Assembly (NCBI RefSeq): GCF_900111155.1
Contig: NZ_FOGG01000002.1
Location: 271,827 to 335,826, forward strand
Direction of reading: 5' to 3'
Source: Pedobacter rhizosphaerae
GTDB taxonomy: Bacteria; Bacteroidota; Bacteroidia; Sphingobacteriales; Sphingobacteriaceae
DNA: 64,000 nucleotides
Part shown: piece by piece, positions 32,605 to 42,500 of the stretch
How positions within the stretch are numbered: position 1 is the stretch's first letter
How the letters are laid out: each line of letters opens with the position of its first letter
Position numbers and translations under genes: made by a program
The notes under the pieces: model-generated
Seen by the model: only the letters and a program-made list of their open reading frames with translations
Told to the model about the DNA's origin: nothing
Database searches by the model: none

Positions 32605-32619
32605 ACTTCGTTCATTTCT

Positions 32620-33570
32620 TTAATGTATAACACTCATTTGTGTTTGCTGCTGGAAAACTCCAGGAGTTATCCCTACCAATTTTTTAAAAGTTCTGATGAA
32701 ATAATTCGCATCACTGAAACCCAGTTCATAGCTGATAGATGCTACCTTAGCGCCTGGCTGCGAAAGCAATAGCTTCGCCTTATTTATTTTCTCGGTAAGG
32801 ATAAAATCATTTGGGCTAATCCCCAATTCCCTTTTAAATAAGCGGTAAAAAGTAGCCTTACTCATGCAGGCCTTATCGCTTAAACTATTAATGCTAATTT
32901 TTTCATTGAGATTGGCTTTGATGTAATTTAAAACAAATGCCAATGGATTTTGATTCAGGTTATAAGCATCATCGGAGATGGTTTTTAAATTTTGGGTTTG
33001 CATAATCCTGACCAAAAGTTCCTTCAGGGTTAAATCGGCCAAAACATCCTTTTCTTTTGATCTTTCTGAACACACCCTGATTACCTTATTAATCAGGTAG
33101 GCGATCTCTTCATTATTGTAAAAATGGTACTGATCGTAATTCAACAACCATTTTTCATTACTCCCTTCTTTGGGAAAACATTCATTGAGGTATGCAATGG
33201 TCTTCTTAATCTGATCCTGATCAATAGCCAAGGCGATGCATTGTGTTGGATTTGAATTGGAAGCTTCAGGAAAGTCGATCTCCATCTTTACCGCGGCAGG
33301 TACAATTACCGTTTGCCCCGGAAAATAGTCAAAACCTTTCTTATCAAACAAGTGCATCACTTTTTTGCCTCTCAGCATGCTTGTAATTACGAAATCATTA
33401 AAAGTAAGCGGGACTTTGTAAGACTCGGTGTAAGTTTCGAAAACATTTAACTCGCACCTTTCTAAGGTATAAGAAGTTCTGTTTTCTACCAAAGTTTGAA
33501 GTGTTTCGGATGCACTTAGGCTCACCTGATCTAGTATATGTGGCATAACTGAAAAGATTTGGTTAGACAT
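32620..33570 (-). CDS. AraC-family transcriptional regulator
   Basis: 316 residues. The N-terminal two thirds is an AraC-type sensor domain (LRGKKVMHLFDKKGFDYFPGQ, with a cupin-like turn), the C-terminal 100 residues hold two helix-turn-helix motifs: INSLSDKACMSKATFYRLFKRELG and VASISYELGFSDANYFIRTFKKLVGITPGVF. It is divergent from the aldehyde dehydrogenase gene, 216 bases apart, and is probably its regulator; such AraC proteins pair with exaC-like dehydrogenases elsewhere. The inducer is likely an aldehyde or alcohol but this is inference. Confidence 0.88.
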   Translation of the reverse strand: MSNQIFSVMPHILDQVSLSASETLQTLVENRTSYTLERCELNVFETYTESYKVPLTFNDFVITSMLRGKKVMHLFDKKGFDYFPGQTVIVPAAVKMEIDFPEASNSNPTQCIALAIDQDQIKKTIAYLNECFPKEGSNEKWLLNYDQYHFYNNEEIAYLINKVIRVCSERSKEKDVLADLTLKELLVRIMQTQNLKTISDDAYNLNQNPLAFVLNYIKANLNEKISINSLSDKACMSKATFYRLFKRELGISPNDFILTEKINKAKLLLSQPGAKVASISYELGFSDANYFIRTFKKLVGITPGVFQQQTQMSVIH

Positions 33571-33583
33571 ACTTACTGATAAT

Positions 33584-33591
33584 CAAATATA
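33584..33591 (-). promoter_or_regulatory. Promoter -7 box of the araC-like gene
   Basis: The minus strand reads TATATTTG, 13 bases before the start codon. No clear -33 box. Confidence 0.45.
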
Positions 33592-33786
33592 AAGCTTATT
33601 TCATTAAGGTGATCAGGCCTGAAACAATAATGCTATCATTTGAGGCGATTATACTATCTCTCCAAGTGATTTTGCCATTAGGTTTGTATTAACCAAATCC
33701 AATATCGTCGAATTGTAATGAGCCACTTCTATCCTGCCCAGGATTTGCAAGTTATAATGCTTCGATAATTAAAATCAGTAGTAATT

Positions 33787-35292
33787 ATGGAAAACCTAAT
33801 TCAGAAACCATCCTTTAAACCACATTACGACAATTACATCGGAGGAAAATTTGTTGCTCCAGTAAAGGGCAATTATTTTGATAACGTATCCCCAATTGAT
33901 GGCCAGGTATTTACCAAAGCAGCACACTCTAGTAAGGAAGATCTGGAACTGGCCGTTGATGCTGCACACGAGGCTTTTAAAACCTGGAGCAAAACCTCTT
34001 CTACGGAGCGCAGCATAATTTTAAATAAAATTGCGCAACGCATGGAAGATAATTTAGAATATTTGGCCACCGTTGAAACCATTGACAATGGTAAAGCTGT
34101 TAGGGAAACTTTAGCGGCCGATTTACCTTTGGGCATAGATCACTTCAGGTATTTTGCAGGCGTTATCCGTGCAGAAGAAGGTTCTCTTTCTGAGTTAGAC
34201 CACAACACAGTATCACTCATTGTGCACGAACCAATTGGAGTAGTGGCACAAATTATTCCCTGGAATTTCCCGCTATTAATGGGGATCTGGAAATTAGCAC
34301 CAGCCCTGGCAGCAGGAAATTGTGTGGTACTAAAACCAGCGGAAAGCACCCCCATATCCATTATGGTCCTCATGGAATTAATCGGAGATCTTCTTCCTCC
34401 AGGTGTGGTGAACGTGGTGAATGGCTTTGGATCAGAATTAGGCCGGGCCTTGGTTACCAATCCGAAAGTTTCTAAAGCAGCCTTTACGGGCTCAACACCT
34501 ACCGGAAGGTTGGTGATGCAATATGCCACAGAAAACATCATTCCCGTTACCCTGGAATTAGGTGGAAAATCGCCCAATATCTTCTTTAACTCGGTGCTGG
34601 ATGAAGACGATGCCTTCCTCGATAAAGCGGTAGAAGGTGCCGTTATGTTCGCGCTAAACCAGGGCGAAATTTGCACCTGTCCATCCCGTTTATTGGTTCA
34701 GGAAGATATTTACGATAGGTTCATTGCCAAAGTAATTGAACGGACAAATGCCATTAAAATTGGCAGCCCGCTAGATAGAACAGTGATGATGGGTGCTCAG
34801 GCATCGAAAATTCAGTATGAGAAAATTGCAGCCTATATTAAACTTGGCAAGGAAGAAGGAGCAGAAGTATTAACCGGAGGAGAAATCAATCAGCTGCCCG
34901 GTGAATTGGGTGGCGGTTATTACATCAAACCCACCATTTTTAAAGGGCACAACAAAATGAGAATCTTCCAGGAAGAAATCTTTGGGCCGGTATTAGCAGT
35001 TACCACGTTCAAAACTGTTGAAGAAGCCATTGAAATTGCCAACGACACTTTATATGGTTTGGGAGCTGGCGTATGGACCAGGGATGCACATGAACTTTAC
35101 CAGGTTCCAAGAGCCATTCAGGCCGGTAGAGTTTGGGTAAATCAATACCATGCCTACCCCGCCGGGGCGCCTTTTGGCGGCTACAAACAATCTGGTGTAG
35201 GCAGGGAAAACCATAAAATGATGCTCGGCCACTATCGCCAAACCAAAAACATGTTAATCTCTTATGATAAGAATAAATTAGGATTCTTTTAA
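33787..35292 (+). CDS. NAD-dependent aldehyde dehydrogenase, ExaC/AldB type
   Basis: 501 residues, oxidising an aldehyde to the acid; cytoplasmic. It has the family blocks [45 protein letters not shown] and the catalytic Cys 296 in [11 protein letters not shown], followed two residues later by a second Cys (298). The CTCPSR variant is typical of the AldB/ExaC acetaldehyde-type group. The C-terminal part has [10 protein letters not shown] and [13 protein letters not shown]. It is followed by a DUF779 gene, an arrangement I know from other ALDHs of this type, and is divergent from an AraC regulator. The likely substrate is a short-chain aldehyde. Confidence 0.9.
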   Translation: MENLIQKPSFKPHYDNYIGGKFVAPVKGNYFDNVSPIDGQVFTKAAHSSKEDLELAVDAAHEAFKTWSKTSSTERSIILNKIAQRMEDNLEYLATVETIDNGKAVRETLAADLPLGIDHFRYFAGVIRAEEGSLSELDHNTVSLIVHEPIGVVAQIIPWNFPLLMGIWKLAPALAAGNCVVLKPAESTPISIMVLMELIGDLLPPGVVNVVNGFGSELGRALVTNPKVSKAAFTGSTPTGRLVMQYATENIIPVTLELGGKSPNIFFNSVLDEDDAFLDKAVEGAVMFALNQGEICTCPSRLLVQEDIYDRFIAKVIERTNAIKIGSPLDRTVMMGAQASKIQYEKIAAYIKLGKEEGAEVLTGGEINQLPGELGGGYYIKPTIFKGHNKMRIFQEEIFGPVLAVTTFKTVEEAIEIANDTLYGLGAGVWTRDAHELYQVPRAIQAGRVWVNQYHAYPAGAPFGGYKQSGVGRENHKMMLGHYRQTKNMLISYDKNKLGFF

Positions 35293-35387
35293 AAGTATTT
35301 TCTAGTCGTCCATTGATACAATGAGTACCGCAGGTGAATGTATTCGATCTGCGGTATTCTTTAAAGTTAATTCCATCAACGCCAATC

Positions 35388-35762
35388 ATGACCAGGAGAA
35401 TAGATAGTACAGACACTGCCAAAGCGCTAATTGCCGTTCTTAAAGAAAAACATGGAGAGCTGATGTTCTACCAGGCAGGAGGATGCTGCGAAGGCACACA
35501 ACCTCAATGCTTTGAGAAGGGCGGCTATTACTTAAGAATGAGGGATGTTTGCTTAGGTGACATAGAGGGTTGCGAATTTTGGGTAGATAGAGATTTATAT
35601 GAATACTGGAAATTTTCTCACTTCACACTCGATGTATTGGATGGATTTGGTGTAGGCGGCTTTTCCTTAGAAACACCACTTCAAAAAACATTTAAAATTC
35701 ATTACCGTCTTTTCAGCCCCGAAGAACTCAAAGATTTAGCGCCCGTTAAAACAGCAGAATAA
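35388..35762 (+). CDS. DUF779 protein, aldehyde dehydrogenase partner
   Basis: 124 residues from ATG 35388 (MTRRIDSTDTAKALI); the open frame runs further up but without homology. Matches DUF779: QAGGCCEGTQPQCFEKGGYYLRMRD, GCEFWVDRDLYEYWKFSHFTLDVLDG. Cys-Cys and a third Cys in the N-terminal third could bind metal or act in redox protection. The family is nearly always found next to AldB/ExaC-type dehydrogenases and is assumed to help them; the mechanism is unknown. It lies 95 bases after the dehydrogenase gene. Confidence 0.85.
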   Translation: MTRRIDSTDTAKALIAVLKEKHGELMFYQAGGCCEGTQPQCFEKGGYYLRMRDVCLGDIEGCEFWVDRDLYEYWKFSHFTLDVLDGFGVGGFSLETPLQKTFKIHYRLFSPEELKDLAPVKTAE

Positions 35763-35784
35763 ACTTTATATTTGGTTAAATAGA

Positions 35785-35817
35785 AGCCAGTTCGGATGAT
35801 TCCTGCTGGCTTTTTTC
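35785..35817 (+). terminator. Intrinsic terminator after the DUF779 gene
   Basis: AAGCCAG (35785-35791), a 15-base loop and CTGGCTT (35807-35813) with a T run to 35817. Confidence 0.65.
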
Positions 35818-35886
35818 CATTACAGATATAATCACGCAATTGAATTTTCAAAAAAATATACAATCTTTGGATCAAAATATACTATT

Positions 35887-36087
35887 ATGCGAAAATTCCT
35901 GGCTGTAATTTGCAGCTTACTTACTTTGTTTGCCATCAGAGAAACTGTTTACATTTACACCACAGTAGATCAGGATGTGGCCAGTCAAAGGAGCATGCTT
36001 ATTTTAACCGCATTGAGCATAACCATCCCCTTGTTTATACTTTCATTCTGGCTATGGATTCCTAAGCGAAAACAACAAGATGAGTAG
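35887..36087 (+). CDS. Small two-segment membrane protein
   Basis: 66 residues with two hydrophobic segments (about 4-20 and 38-57) separated by a polar loop (TTVDQDVASQRS), and a basic C-terminal end (PKRKQQDE). No known domain. It lies between the dehydrogenase terminator and the convergent DCC protein gene, with 3 bases between the two stop codons. Coding status is supported by the amphipathic arrangement only. Confidence 0.5.
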   Translation: MRKFLAVICSLLTLFAIRETVYIYTTVDQDVASQRSMLILTALSITIPLFILSFWLWIPKRKQQDE

Positions 36088-36090
36088 AAA

Positions 36091-36492
36091 TTAATCGATA
36101 AACTTACTTTTAAGCAGCGCCGTTGGTACCCAGCAACTTGCTTGCTTACCCCACCATTTATAGCGATTTTTTGCTATAATATCATAAAACCAATCTCTTA
36201 TCACTTTAGGGATGATAATAAATCCATAAAGTAAAGACCATCCCCCGCCCAGTTTTTTCGCAATACGTAAAACAGCAGAAGATTTGGTATATAACTTACC
36301 TTGATCAAACAAGAGGATTGATTTTAGCTGATCGGGTGCCAATCCAAATTGTGGCAAAACAGACTTCGCATATTCACCTTGTAATGCAGTATAATTGAAT
36401 TGATTCTTTCCATCATGCTTAATTACAAACTGCACAGCAGTATTACATAAATTGCACACTCCATCAAAAAATATCACGGCCTTGTTCTGCAT
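36091..36492 (-). CDS. DCC-family thiol-disulfide oxidoreductase-like protein (DUF393)
   Basis: 133 residues of the DCC1/DUF393 family. The family-defining N-terminal motif DGVCNLCN carries Cys 13 and Cys 16 in a CxxC, then the conserved FNYTALQGEYAKSVLPQFGL, SSAVLRIAKKLGG and the C-terminal IAKNRYKWWGK. These proteins are predicted thioredoxin-like oxidoreductases with a short amphipathic part; no reaction has been fixed. It is convergent with the small membrane protein gene and divergent from the class IV aminotransferase gene. Confidence 0.85.
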   Translation of the reverse strand: MQNKAVIFFDGVCNLCNTAVQFVIKHDGKNQFNYTALQGEYAKSVLPQFGLAPDQLKSILLFDQGKLYTKSSAVLRIAKKLGGGWSLLYGFIIIPKVIRDWFYDIIAKNRYKWWGKQASCWVPTALLKSKFID

Positions 36493-36608
36493 GCTAAATT
36501 CGTTATTACCACAATAAACACATTTATGTATTAATCCTGTTCAAAATTAGGATTTACTAGCATTAAAATGATTTATCATGTAAATTAGCTCTGCTAATCT
36601 AAAAAAAG

Positions 36609-37448
36609 ATGTACGTTTCTATAAATAACCAACTTTTCAGTCAGGAAGAGGCCAATATCTCTGTATCTGATTTATCCGTTCAAAGGGGATATGGAATTTT
36701 TGATTTTCTAAAAACGATTAATTACAAACCTGTTTTTCTGGAGGATTACTTAAACCGGTTCTACCACTCGGCCAAAGAAATGCATTTACCGGTTCCTTTT
36801 TCAAGAACTGAGTTGCAAGAGGCTATCGAAGGTTTAATCGATAAGAACAATATCCCAAATTCGGGAATTAAAATCATCCTCACAGGAGGTTATTCAGAAG
36901 ATGGCTACACCATGTCTAAACCTAATTTAGTTATTGTGCAATCTCCATTAGAAATCAATGAACATTATGCGGGGAATGGTGTATCATTAGTGACCTATAA
37001 TCACCAGCGACAAATTCCACATGTTAAAACCATAGACTATCTTCAGGCCATCCGGCTTCAACTTTTTGTAAAAGAACGTGGTGCCGAAGACCTGCTTTAT
37101 CACCAAAATGGTTTTATTCGGGAGTGTCCAAGGGCTAACTTTTTTATTGTGACCGAAAAGGAGATTGTAACGCCTAATAGCGAAATTTTAAAGGGAATAA
37201 CCCGAAGCAAAATCTTAAGTTTAAAAATTGACGGTTATACTATCGTAGAACGTGATTTTAAACTTGAGGATGTGTATAAAGCGAAGGAAGCATTTATCAG
37301 CAGCTCGACGAAAAATGCCTTCCCGGTATATCAGGTAGACGGAAAACAAATAGGTGATGGGCAAAATAAAATTGCTAAACTTGTTAATGGCCAGTTGCTG
37401 GAATTGATTAAGCTTAATCAGGAACAGGTTGCTGACATAAAAGTTTAG
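36609..37448 (+). CDS. Class IV PLP-dependent aminotransferase or aminodeoxychorismate lyase
   Basis: 279 residues of fold-type IV. N-terminal RGYGIFDFLKT, Schiff-base lysine K140 in HVKTIDYLQAI, and the cofactor-phosphate region GITRSKIL and SSSTKNAFPVYQVDG. The family includes branched-chain and D-amino-acid transaminases and PabC; substrate residues do not decide between them here. Because pabB is in the window without a pabC neighbour, PabC activity is a possibility but not supported by linkage. It is encoded alone, about 100 bases upstream of pyrR. Confidence 0.8.
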   Translation: MYVSINNQLFSQEEANISVSDLSVQRGYGIFDFLKTINYKPVFLEDYLNRFYHSAKEMHLPVPFSRTELQEAIEGLIDKNNIPNSGIKIILTGGYSEDGYTMSKPNLVIVQSPLEINEHYAGNGVSLVTYNHQRQIPHVKTIDYLQAIRLQLFVKERGAEDLLYHQNGFIRECPRANFFIVTEKEIVTPNSEILKGITRSKILSLKIDGYTIVERDFKLEDVYKAKEAFISSSTKNAFPVYQVDGKQIGDGQNKIAKLVNGQLLELIKLNQEQVADIKV

Positions 37449-37510
37449 TTTTTTAATAATTGTTACTGAATAGTTTAGCCCATGTTAGTATACCCAAATA
37501 AACTTTCAAC

Positions 37511-37541
37511 TTTCTTAGCTTAAAACATTTTTATATATTTG
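37511..37541 (+). promoter_or_regulatory. Promoter of pyrR-pyrB
   Basis: TTTC at 37511-37514 and TATATTTG at 37534-37541 with a 19-base spacer; the pyrR ATG is at 37557. The ORF starting at TTG 37539 would begin inside this box. Confidence 0.6.
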
Positions 37542-37556
37542 CCCAATCCTTCTTCC

Positions 37557-38102
37557 ATGCAAAAGAAAACACTTCTTGACGGACAAAAAATTCAGATTAC
37601 AATTAAGAGGCTTTGCCATCAGTTAATTGAAAACCACGACGATTTCTCGAATACTGTTTTAGTGGGTATACAGCCTCGAGGTATTTTTTTTGCCGACCGT
37701 ATTCATCAAGAGCTTCAGTTAATCTTAAAGAACAAAAAAATTCTTAAGGGAAATCTTGACATTACTTTTTTCAGAGATGATTTTCGTAGAAAAGATGGCA
37801 TTGTTACGGCAAGTAGTAATTCTATCGATTTCATCATCGAAGGCAAAAAGGTAATCTTAATTGACGATGTACTCTGGACAGGCAGAACCATTAGGGCTGC
37901 TCTGGATGCATTATTGGCATATGGTCGTCCGGAAAAAGTAGAATTGATGGTTTTAATCGACCGTAGATTTAGCAGGCACCTCCCTATTGAACCAGATTAT
38001 ATTGGTCATCAGGTAGATAGCTTAAATTCGCAGCAGGTTAAAGTAACCTGGACCAGCGAAGGAGGAGAAGATAAAGTAGTCTTATTATCAGAAAAGCAAT
38101 AA
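37557..38102 (+). CDS. pyrR: PyrR bifunctional pyrimidine regulator/uracil phosphoribosyltransferase
   Basis: 181 residues of the type I phosphoribosyltransferase fold. The PRPP-binding loop is VILIDDVLWTGRTIRAAL (about 101-118); other PyrR features are GIQPRGIFFADRI at the N-terminal half and the C-terminal DRRFSRHLPIEPDYIGHQV. In Firmicutes PyrR binds UMP and pyr mRNA leaders; here it shares an mRNA with pyrB, 6 bases apart. Its own leader is only about 15 bases, too short for an attenuator, so it may act as an UPRTase or on other transcripts. Confidence 0.9.
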   Translation: MQKKTLLDGQKIQITIKRLCHQLIENHDDFSNTVLVGIQPRGIFFADRIHQELQLILKNKKILKGNLDITFFRDDFRRKDGIVTASSNSIDFIIEGKKVILIDDVLWTGRTIRAALDALLAYGRPEKVELMVLIDRRFSRHLPIEPDYIGHQVDSLNSQQVKVTWTSEGGEDKVVLLSEKQ

Positions 38103-38108
38103 TATAAA

Positions 38109-39038
38109 ATGGCAGCAGAAAAACTATCAACCCGACATCTTTTAGGCATTAAAGACATTAATCGGAATGATATTGAGTTAATTTTCGAAACTGCAGATAA
38201 TTTCAAAGAAGTGATTAACAGGCCGATTAAAAAAGTGCCTTCACTACGCGATATTACTATTGCCAATATATTCTTCGAAAACTCTACCAGAACTAAACTT
38301 TCTTTCGAACTTGCAGAAAAAAGGCTTTCTGCTGATGTGGTTAATTTTGCAGCTTCGTCATCTTCGGTAAGCAAGGGAGAAACCTTAATTGATACGGTAA
38401 ACAACATCCTTTCCATGAAGGTTGATATGGTGGTAATGCGCCATCCTTACGCAGGTGCTGGTCAGTTTTTAAGTAAACATGTTAAAGCACAAATTGTAAA
38501 TGCCGGCGATGGTGCCCACGAACACCCTACTCAGGCCTTATTGGATGCATTCTCCATACGCCAAAAACTGGGCGATGTAGCAGGTAAAAAAGTGGTTATT
38601 GTAGGCGATATTCTTCATTCGCGGGTAGCCATTTCTAATATTCTTTGCTTGCAGCGATTAGGTGCAGAGGTAATGGTATGTGGACCAACAACGCTTATTC
38701 CAAAGCATATCCATCAATTGGGTGTTAAGGTAGAGCATAACCTCATTAAAGCCCTCAACTGGTGCGATGTAGCCAACATGCTACGCATTCAGCTGGAACG
38801 CCAGGATATTAAATACTTCCCCTCACTAAGAGAATATGCCTTAATGTATGGTTTAAACAAACAGATTCTGGATAACCTCGACAAAGAAATTATCGTGATG
38901 CACCCGGGCCCAATTAACCGCGGCGTAGAAATTACCAGCGACGTGGCAGATAGCAAACAGTCTATCATACTTGATCAGGTAGAAAATGGGGTTGCGGTAA
39001 GAATGGCCGTGCTTTATTTACTGGCAAGCCAAGGGTAG
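38109..39038 (+). CDS. pyrB: Aspartate carbamoyltransferase catalytic subunit
   Basis: 309 residues joining carbamoyl phosphate and aspartate to N-carbamoylaspartate in pyrimidine synthesis; cytoplasmic trimer. Key motifs are STRTKLSFE (59-67), the Lys loop SSSVSKGETLIDT, MRHPYAGAG, GDGAHEHPTQALLDAFSI and MHPGPINRGVEI. No pyrI regulatory subunit is beside it. It follows pyrR by 6 bases, so the two are one transcript. The 522-bp space after it holds the octamer array. Confidence 0.95.
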   Translation: MAAEKLSTRHLLGIKDINRNDIELIFETADNFKEVINRPIKKVPSLRDITIANIFFENSTRTKLSFELAEKRLSADVVNFAASSSSVSKGETLIDTVNNILSMKVDMVVMRHPYAGAGQFLSKHVKAQIVNAGDGAHEHPTQALLDAFSIRQKLGDVAGKKVVIVGDILHSRVAISNILCLQRLGAEVMVCGPTTLIPKHIHQLGVKVEHNLIKALNWCDVANMLRIQLERQDIKYFPSLREYALMYGLNKQILDNLDKEIIVMHPGPINRGVEITSDVADSKQSIILDQVENGVAVRMAVLYLLASQG

Positions 39039-39053
39039 TTGTATTGTTTAAAT

Positions 39054-39341
39054 GTCTAATCGTTTAACTGTTTAATTGACTAACTGACTGTTCAATCGCT
39101 TAAACGGTGAATTGGTGAAGTGGTGAGCTGGTTAGTTGACTAAGGGCTTAATTGTTTAATCGACTAACTGATTCAAATTACCATTGCTCTATTGTTTAAT
39201 TGCTTAATCCGCTAACTGTTTAATTGACTAACTGACTGTTCTATTGCTCTAACGGTGAGTTAGTGAAGTGGTGAGCTGTCTAATCGTTTAACTGTTTAAT
39301 CGACTAACTGACTGTTCTATTGCTTTATTGGTGAGCTTATT
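39054..39341. repeat. 288-bp octamer tandem array
   Basis: Thirty-six consecutive 8-base units in one register, for example GTCTAATC, GTTTAACT, GTTTAATT, GACTAACT, AATTGGTG, AAGTGGTG. Unit sequence drifts but the frame does not; the first five units recur at 39278-39317, 28 units later. The array is not coding and lies in the 522-bp spacer 39039-39560. Confidence 0.85.
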
Positions 39342-39379
39342 AATAGAGTTTAAACAAAATTAGGTCTCTTGCTAGACAA

Positions 39380-39411
39380 CAATTAAGCAATTAAACAGTT
39401 CAACAATTAAA
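39380..39411. repeat. Inverted flank of the octamer array
   Basis: Four octamers (CAATTAAG, CAATTAAA, CAGTTCAA, CAATTAAA) that are the reverse complement of the TTTAATTG type unit of the main array, about 40 bases downstream of it. Confidence 0.6.
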
Positions 39412-39560
39412 CACCCCTCCCTCTTTTTTCCACATTCGCAAAATGCCAATACCAATTCTAAAATCCTTTCGTTAAAACTGTGTTATTAACAGATGTTAAT
39501 TATTTCTGTTGATAAGCATTGATACTATTTCTAATTTAGTACCAACCATATTTGAAACCG

Positions 39561-42500
39561 ATGCAAAGAAAATACTTACTCGTTCCGCTATTAGTAGCAG
39601 GAAGCATAAGCACGCATGCGCAGGTTAGCGCTGTGCAAACCCTGAATAAAAACTACCAAACGGGCTTAGAGTTACTAGATAAAGAGAAATACACTGCCGC
39701 ATCTCAGCAATTTAAACTTGTTGAGCTACAACGTTATAAGCCTTCTACCCAAACAGAAAGTAACTCAGAATTATCTACCTTAAAAGAAAATGCCAAGTTC
39801 TATGCTGCCGTTTGTGCATTAGAACTCAATAATAGTGATGCTGAAAGTTTGTTTCAGTCTTTTATCCGCGATTATCCCTTAAATCCCAATACCAAACTGG
39901 CCTATTTTCATGTTGGTAAATCGTATTTCAACCAAAAAAACTATAAAAAAGCACTAGAATGGTTTGAAAAAACTGATCCTTCCATGCTTTCGGCTAAACA
40001 GCGTACCGAATATCAGTTTAAACAAGGCTATGCTTATTTCATGCAACAAGATTATGAAAAGGCAGAGCCATTATTCGAAGCCGTTAAGAAAGAAAAGGGA
40101 GATTTTCAGGAAAGTGCAACCTATTATTTTGCCTATATAAATTACTTAAATAAGGAATACAAAACCGCACTGGCTAACTTTGAAAAGTTAAAGGGCTCCC
40201 CTACTTATGAAGCCAGTTATCCTTATTACATCACCTCGATGTATTACCTGGATGAGCGTTATGACGATGTAATCGAATATGCGCTACCAATTATGCAAAA
40301 AACAAAACAACAGTTCGAACCTGAAATGTTAAGTTTGGTTGCAGCTTCTTATTTTGCTAAATCTGAGTTTAAGAACGCTGAAAAATATTTTGCTGAATAT
40401 TATGCCAAAGATAAAAGCGAGACTAAAAACAACCTTTTCATCTACCAATATGGTTATTCATTATTCCAGAATAAAAAATACAAAGAATCTGTAGCTGTTT
40501 TAGAAAAACTGAACACAGATGATGTTTATCTGCAAAACGGTATGCATACGCTGGGTAAGGCCTTCATCCAGCTTGGTGATAAACCAAAGGCCCAAAGTGC
40601 ATTCTTCAGGGCATCACGTTTAGAATTCGACAAAGGTATTCAGGAAGAAGCCTGGTTAAACTATGCTAAATTAAGTTATGAACTTGAGTTTCACCAACAA
40701 GCATTGGATGCCACACAAGGTTTCTTAAAACAGTTTCCACGTTCAAGAAAAATCAATGAGGCTAAAACCCTTTTAGGAGAAGTTTTATTAACCACTAAAA
40801 ACTATCAGGCAGCTGTTGATATTCTGGAGCCTATTCCGGATAAAAACCTGGAGGCTAAAGAAGCCTATCAAAAGGTAACTTATTTCCGTGGGTTAGAGTT
40901 TTATAATGAGCGTGCTTTTCCAAATGCATTATCCATGTTCTTACGTTCAGAGAAATTTCCTGAAGACACTGAAATCAGTGCATTAAGTACTTATTGGAAA
41001 GCCGAATCGATGTATGAACTGCGTAAATTTGGAGAGGCAGTGAGTACATTCGAAAAGTTCTTAAAAATGCCTGACGCTGATAAAACCGGCGTTTACAATT
41101 TTGCTAACTATGCCTTAGCTTATGCAGCTTTTGAAGATGAGAAATACAGTAAAGCGGCCAATTACTTCGAGAAATTTTTAGCAGGAAACGATAAAGACCA
41201 GAAAACTATTGATGATGCAACCATCCGTTTAGCCGATTCTTACTTTGTGAATAAGAGCTATGGTGATGCGATGGCGAACTACAATAAAATCATCAGCCGT
41301 AAAAATAGTGCAGAAGATTATGCCCTGTTTCAAAAAGGAATGATCCAGGGATTGGAAAACCAGCACGATACAAAAATCGCGACTATGCAGGCTTTGTTGA
41401 AGCAGTTTCCAAACTCAAACTATGCAGATGATGCAGGCTTCGAAACCGCTTATACTTATTTTACTAAAGGAGATTTCGATAAATCGAAGTCAGATTTAGT
41501 TGAACTGGTGGCTAAATATCCTCATAGCAGTTATGTACCTAAAGCACTGGTAACCATTGGCTTGGTTCAATACAACCAGGATCAGGACGAGGCGGCTTTA
41601 GAATCATTTAAAAAGGTTATTCGCGATTATCCAAGTGCTGATGAAGCTAAGCAAGCCCTGGAATCAATTAAAAACATTTACGTAGACAAAGGTGATGCCA
41701 ATGGATTTATCGCCTACGCAGGAACAACCCCACTAGGTAATTACTCCAATGCAGAACAAGACAACATTGTTTTTGCTGCAGCAAATAACCTATACTTAAA
41801 AGGTGATGCCAATGGTGCTTTTTCAGCCATTAATGCTTATTTTGATAAATTTCCTAAAGCGATCCATGAGAAGGAAGCCAAATTCATTAGAGCTGAATCT
41901 TTAGTTAAACTGGGCAGAGCGGATGAAGCCATTGCCGATTATGAATTTATCCTCAATGACTGGACCAGTGATTATACTGAACGTTCATTGTTAAGCATCT
42001 CTAAAGTATTTTTAGATCAGAAAAAGTACAACGAAGCTATTGTATACTTAAAAAGATTAGAAACCACAACAGATTACAAAGCGCATTATAGCTATGCCAT
42101 CAATAACTTACTAAAAGCATACACTGCTTTAAATATGCCTGATGACATGTTGAAATATGCACAGCTGACCAAAGAATCAGAAAAAGCATCTGAAGAAGAA
42201 AAAAACAGTTCTGGTTTATATTCGGGTAAAGCCTATTTATTAAAGGGAGATACTACCACAGCGGTAAAAGAATTTAAGAACGTAGTGGCCAAAACTAAAA
42301 CCATTGCTGCTGCCGAGGCAAAATACAATCTGGCCTTCTTAGAATATATGAAAGGTGATTACAAAACCTCTTCTAAAACCTGTTTTGACCTGATCAACAA
42401 CATGGCTTCTTATGATTACTGGGTAGCTAAAGCGTTTATCCTGTTGTCTGATAATTATGTTGCCTTAAAAGATAATCTACAGGCAAAAAGCACGCTTCTA

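Noticed and set aside
35009..35422. 137-codon open frame on the minus strand inside the aldehyde dehydrogenase gene
   Set aside because: It overlaps the whole C-terminal coding region of a clearly homologous enzyme and has no recognisable protein pattern; it is a shadow of the real gene.
39039..39560. CRISPR array
   Set aside because: The repeats are octamers without spacers of fixed size, and no cas gene is nearby.
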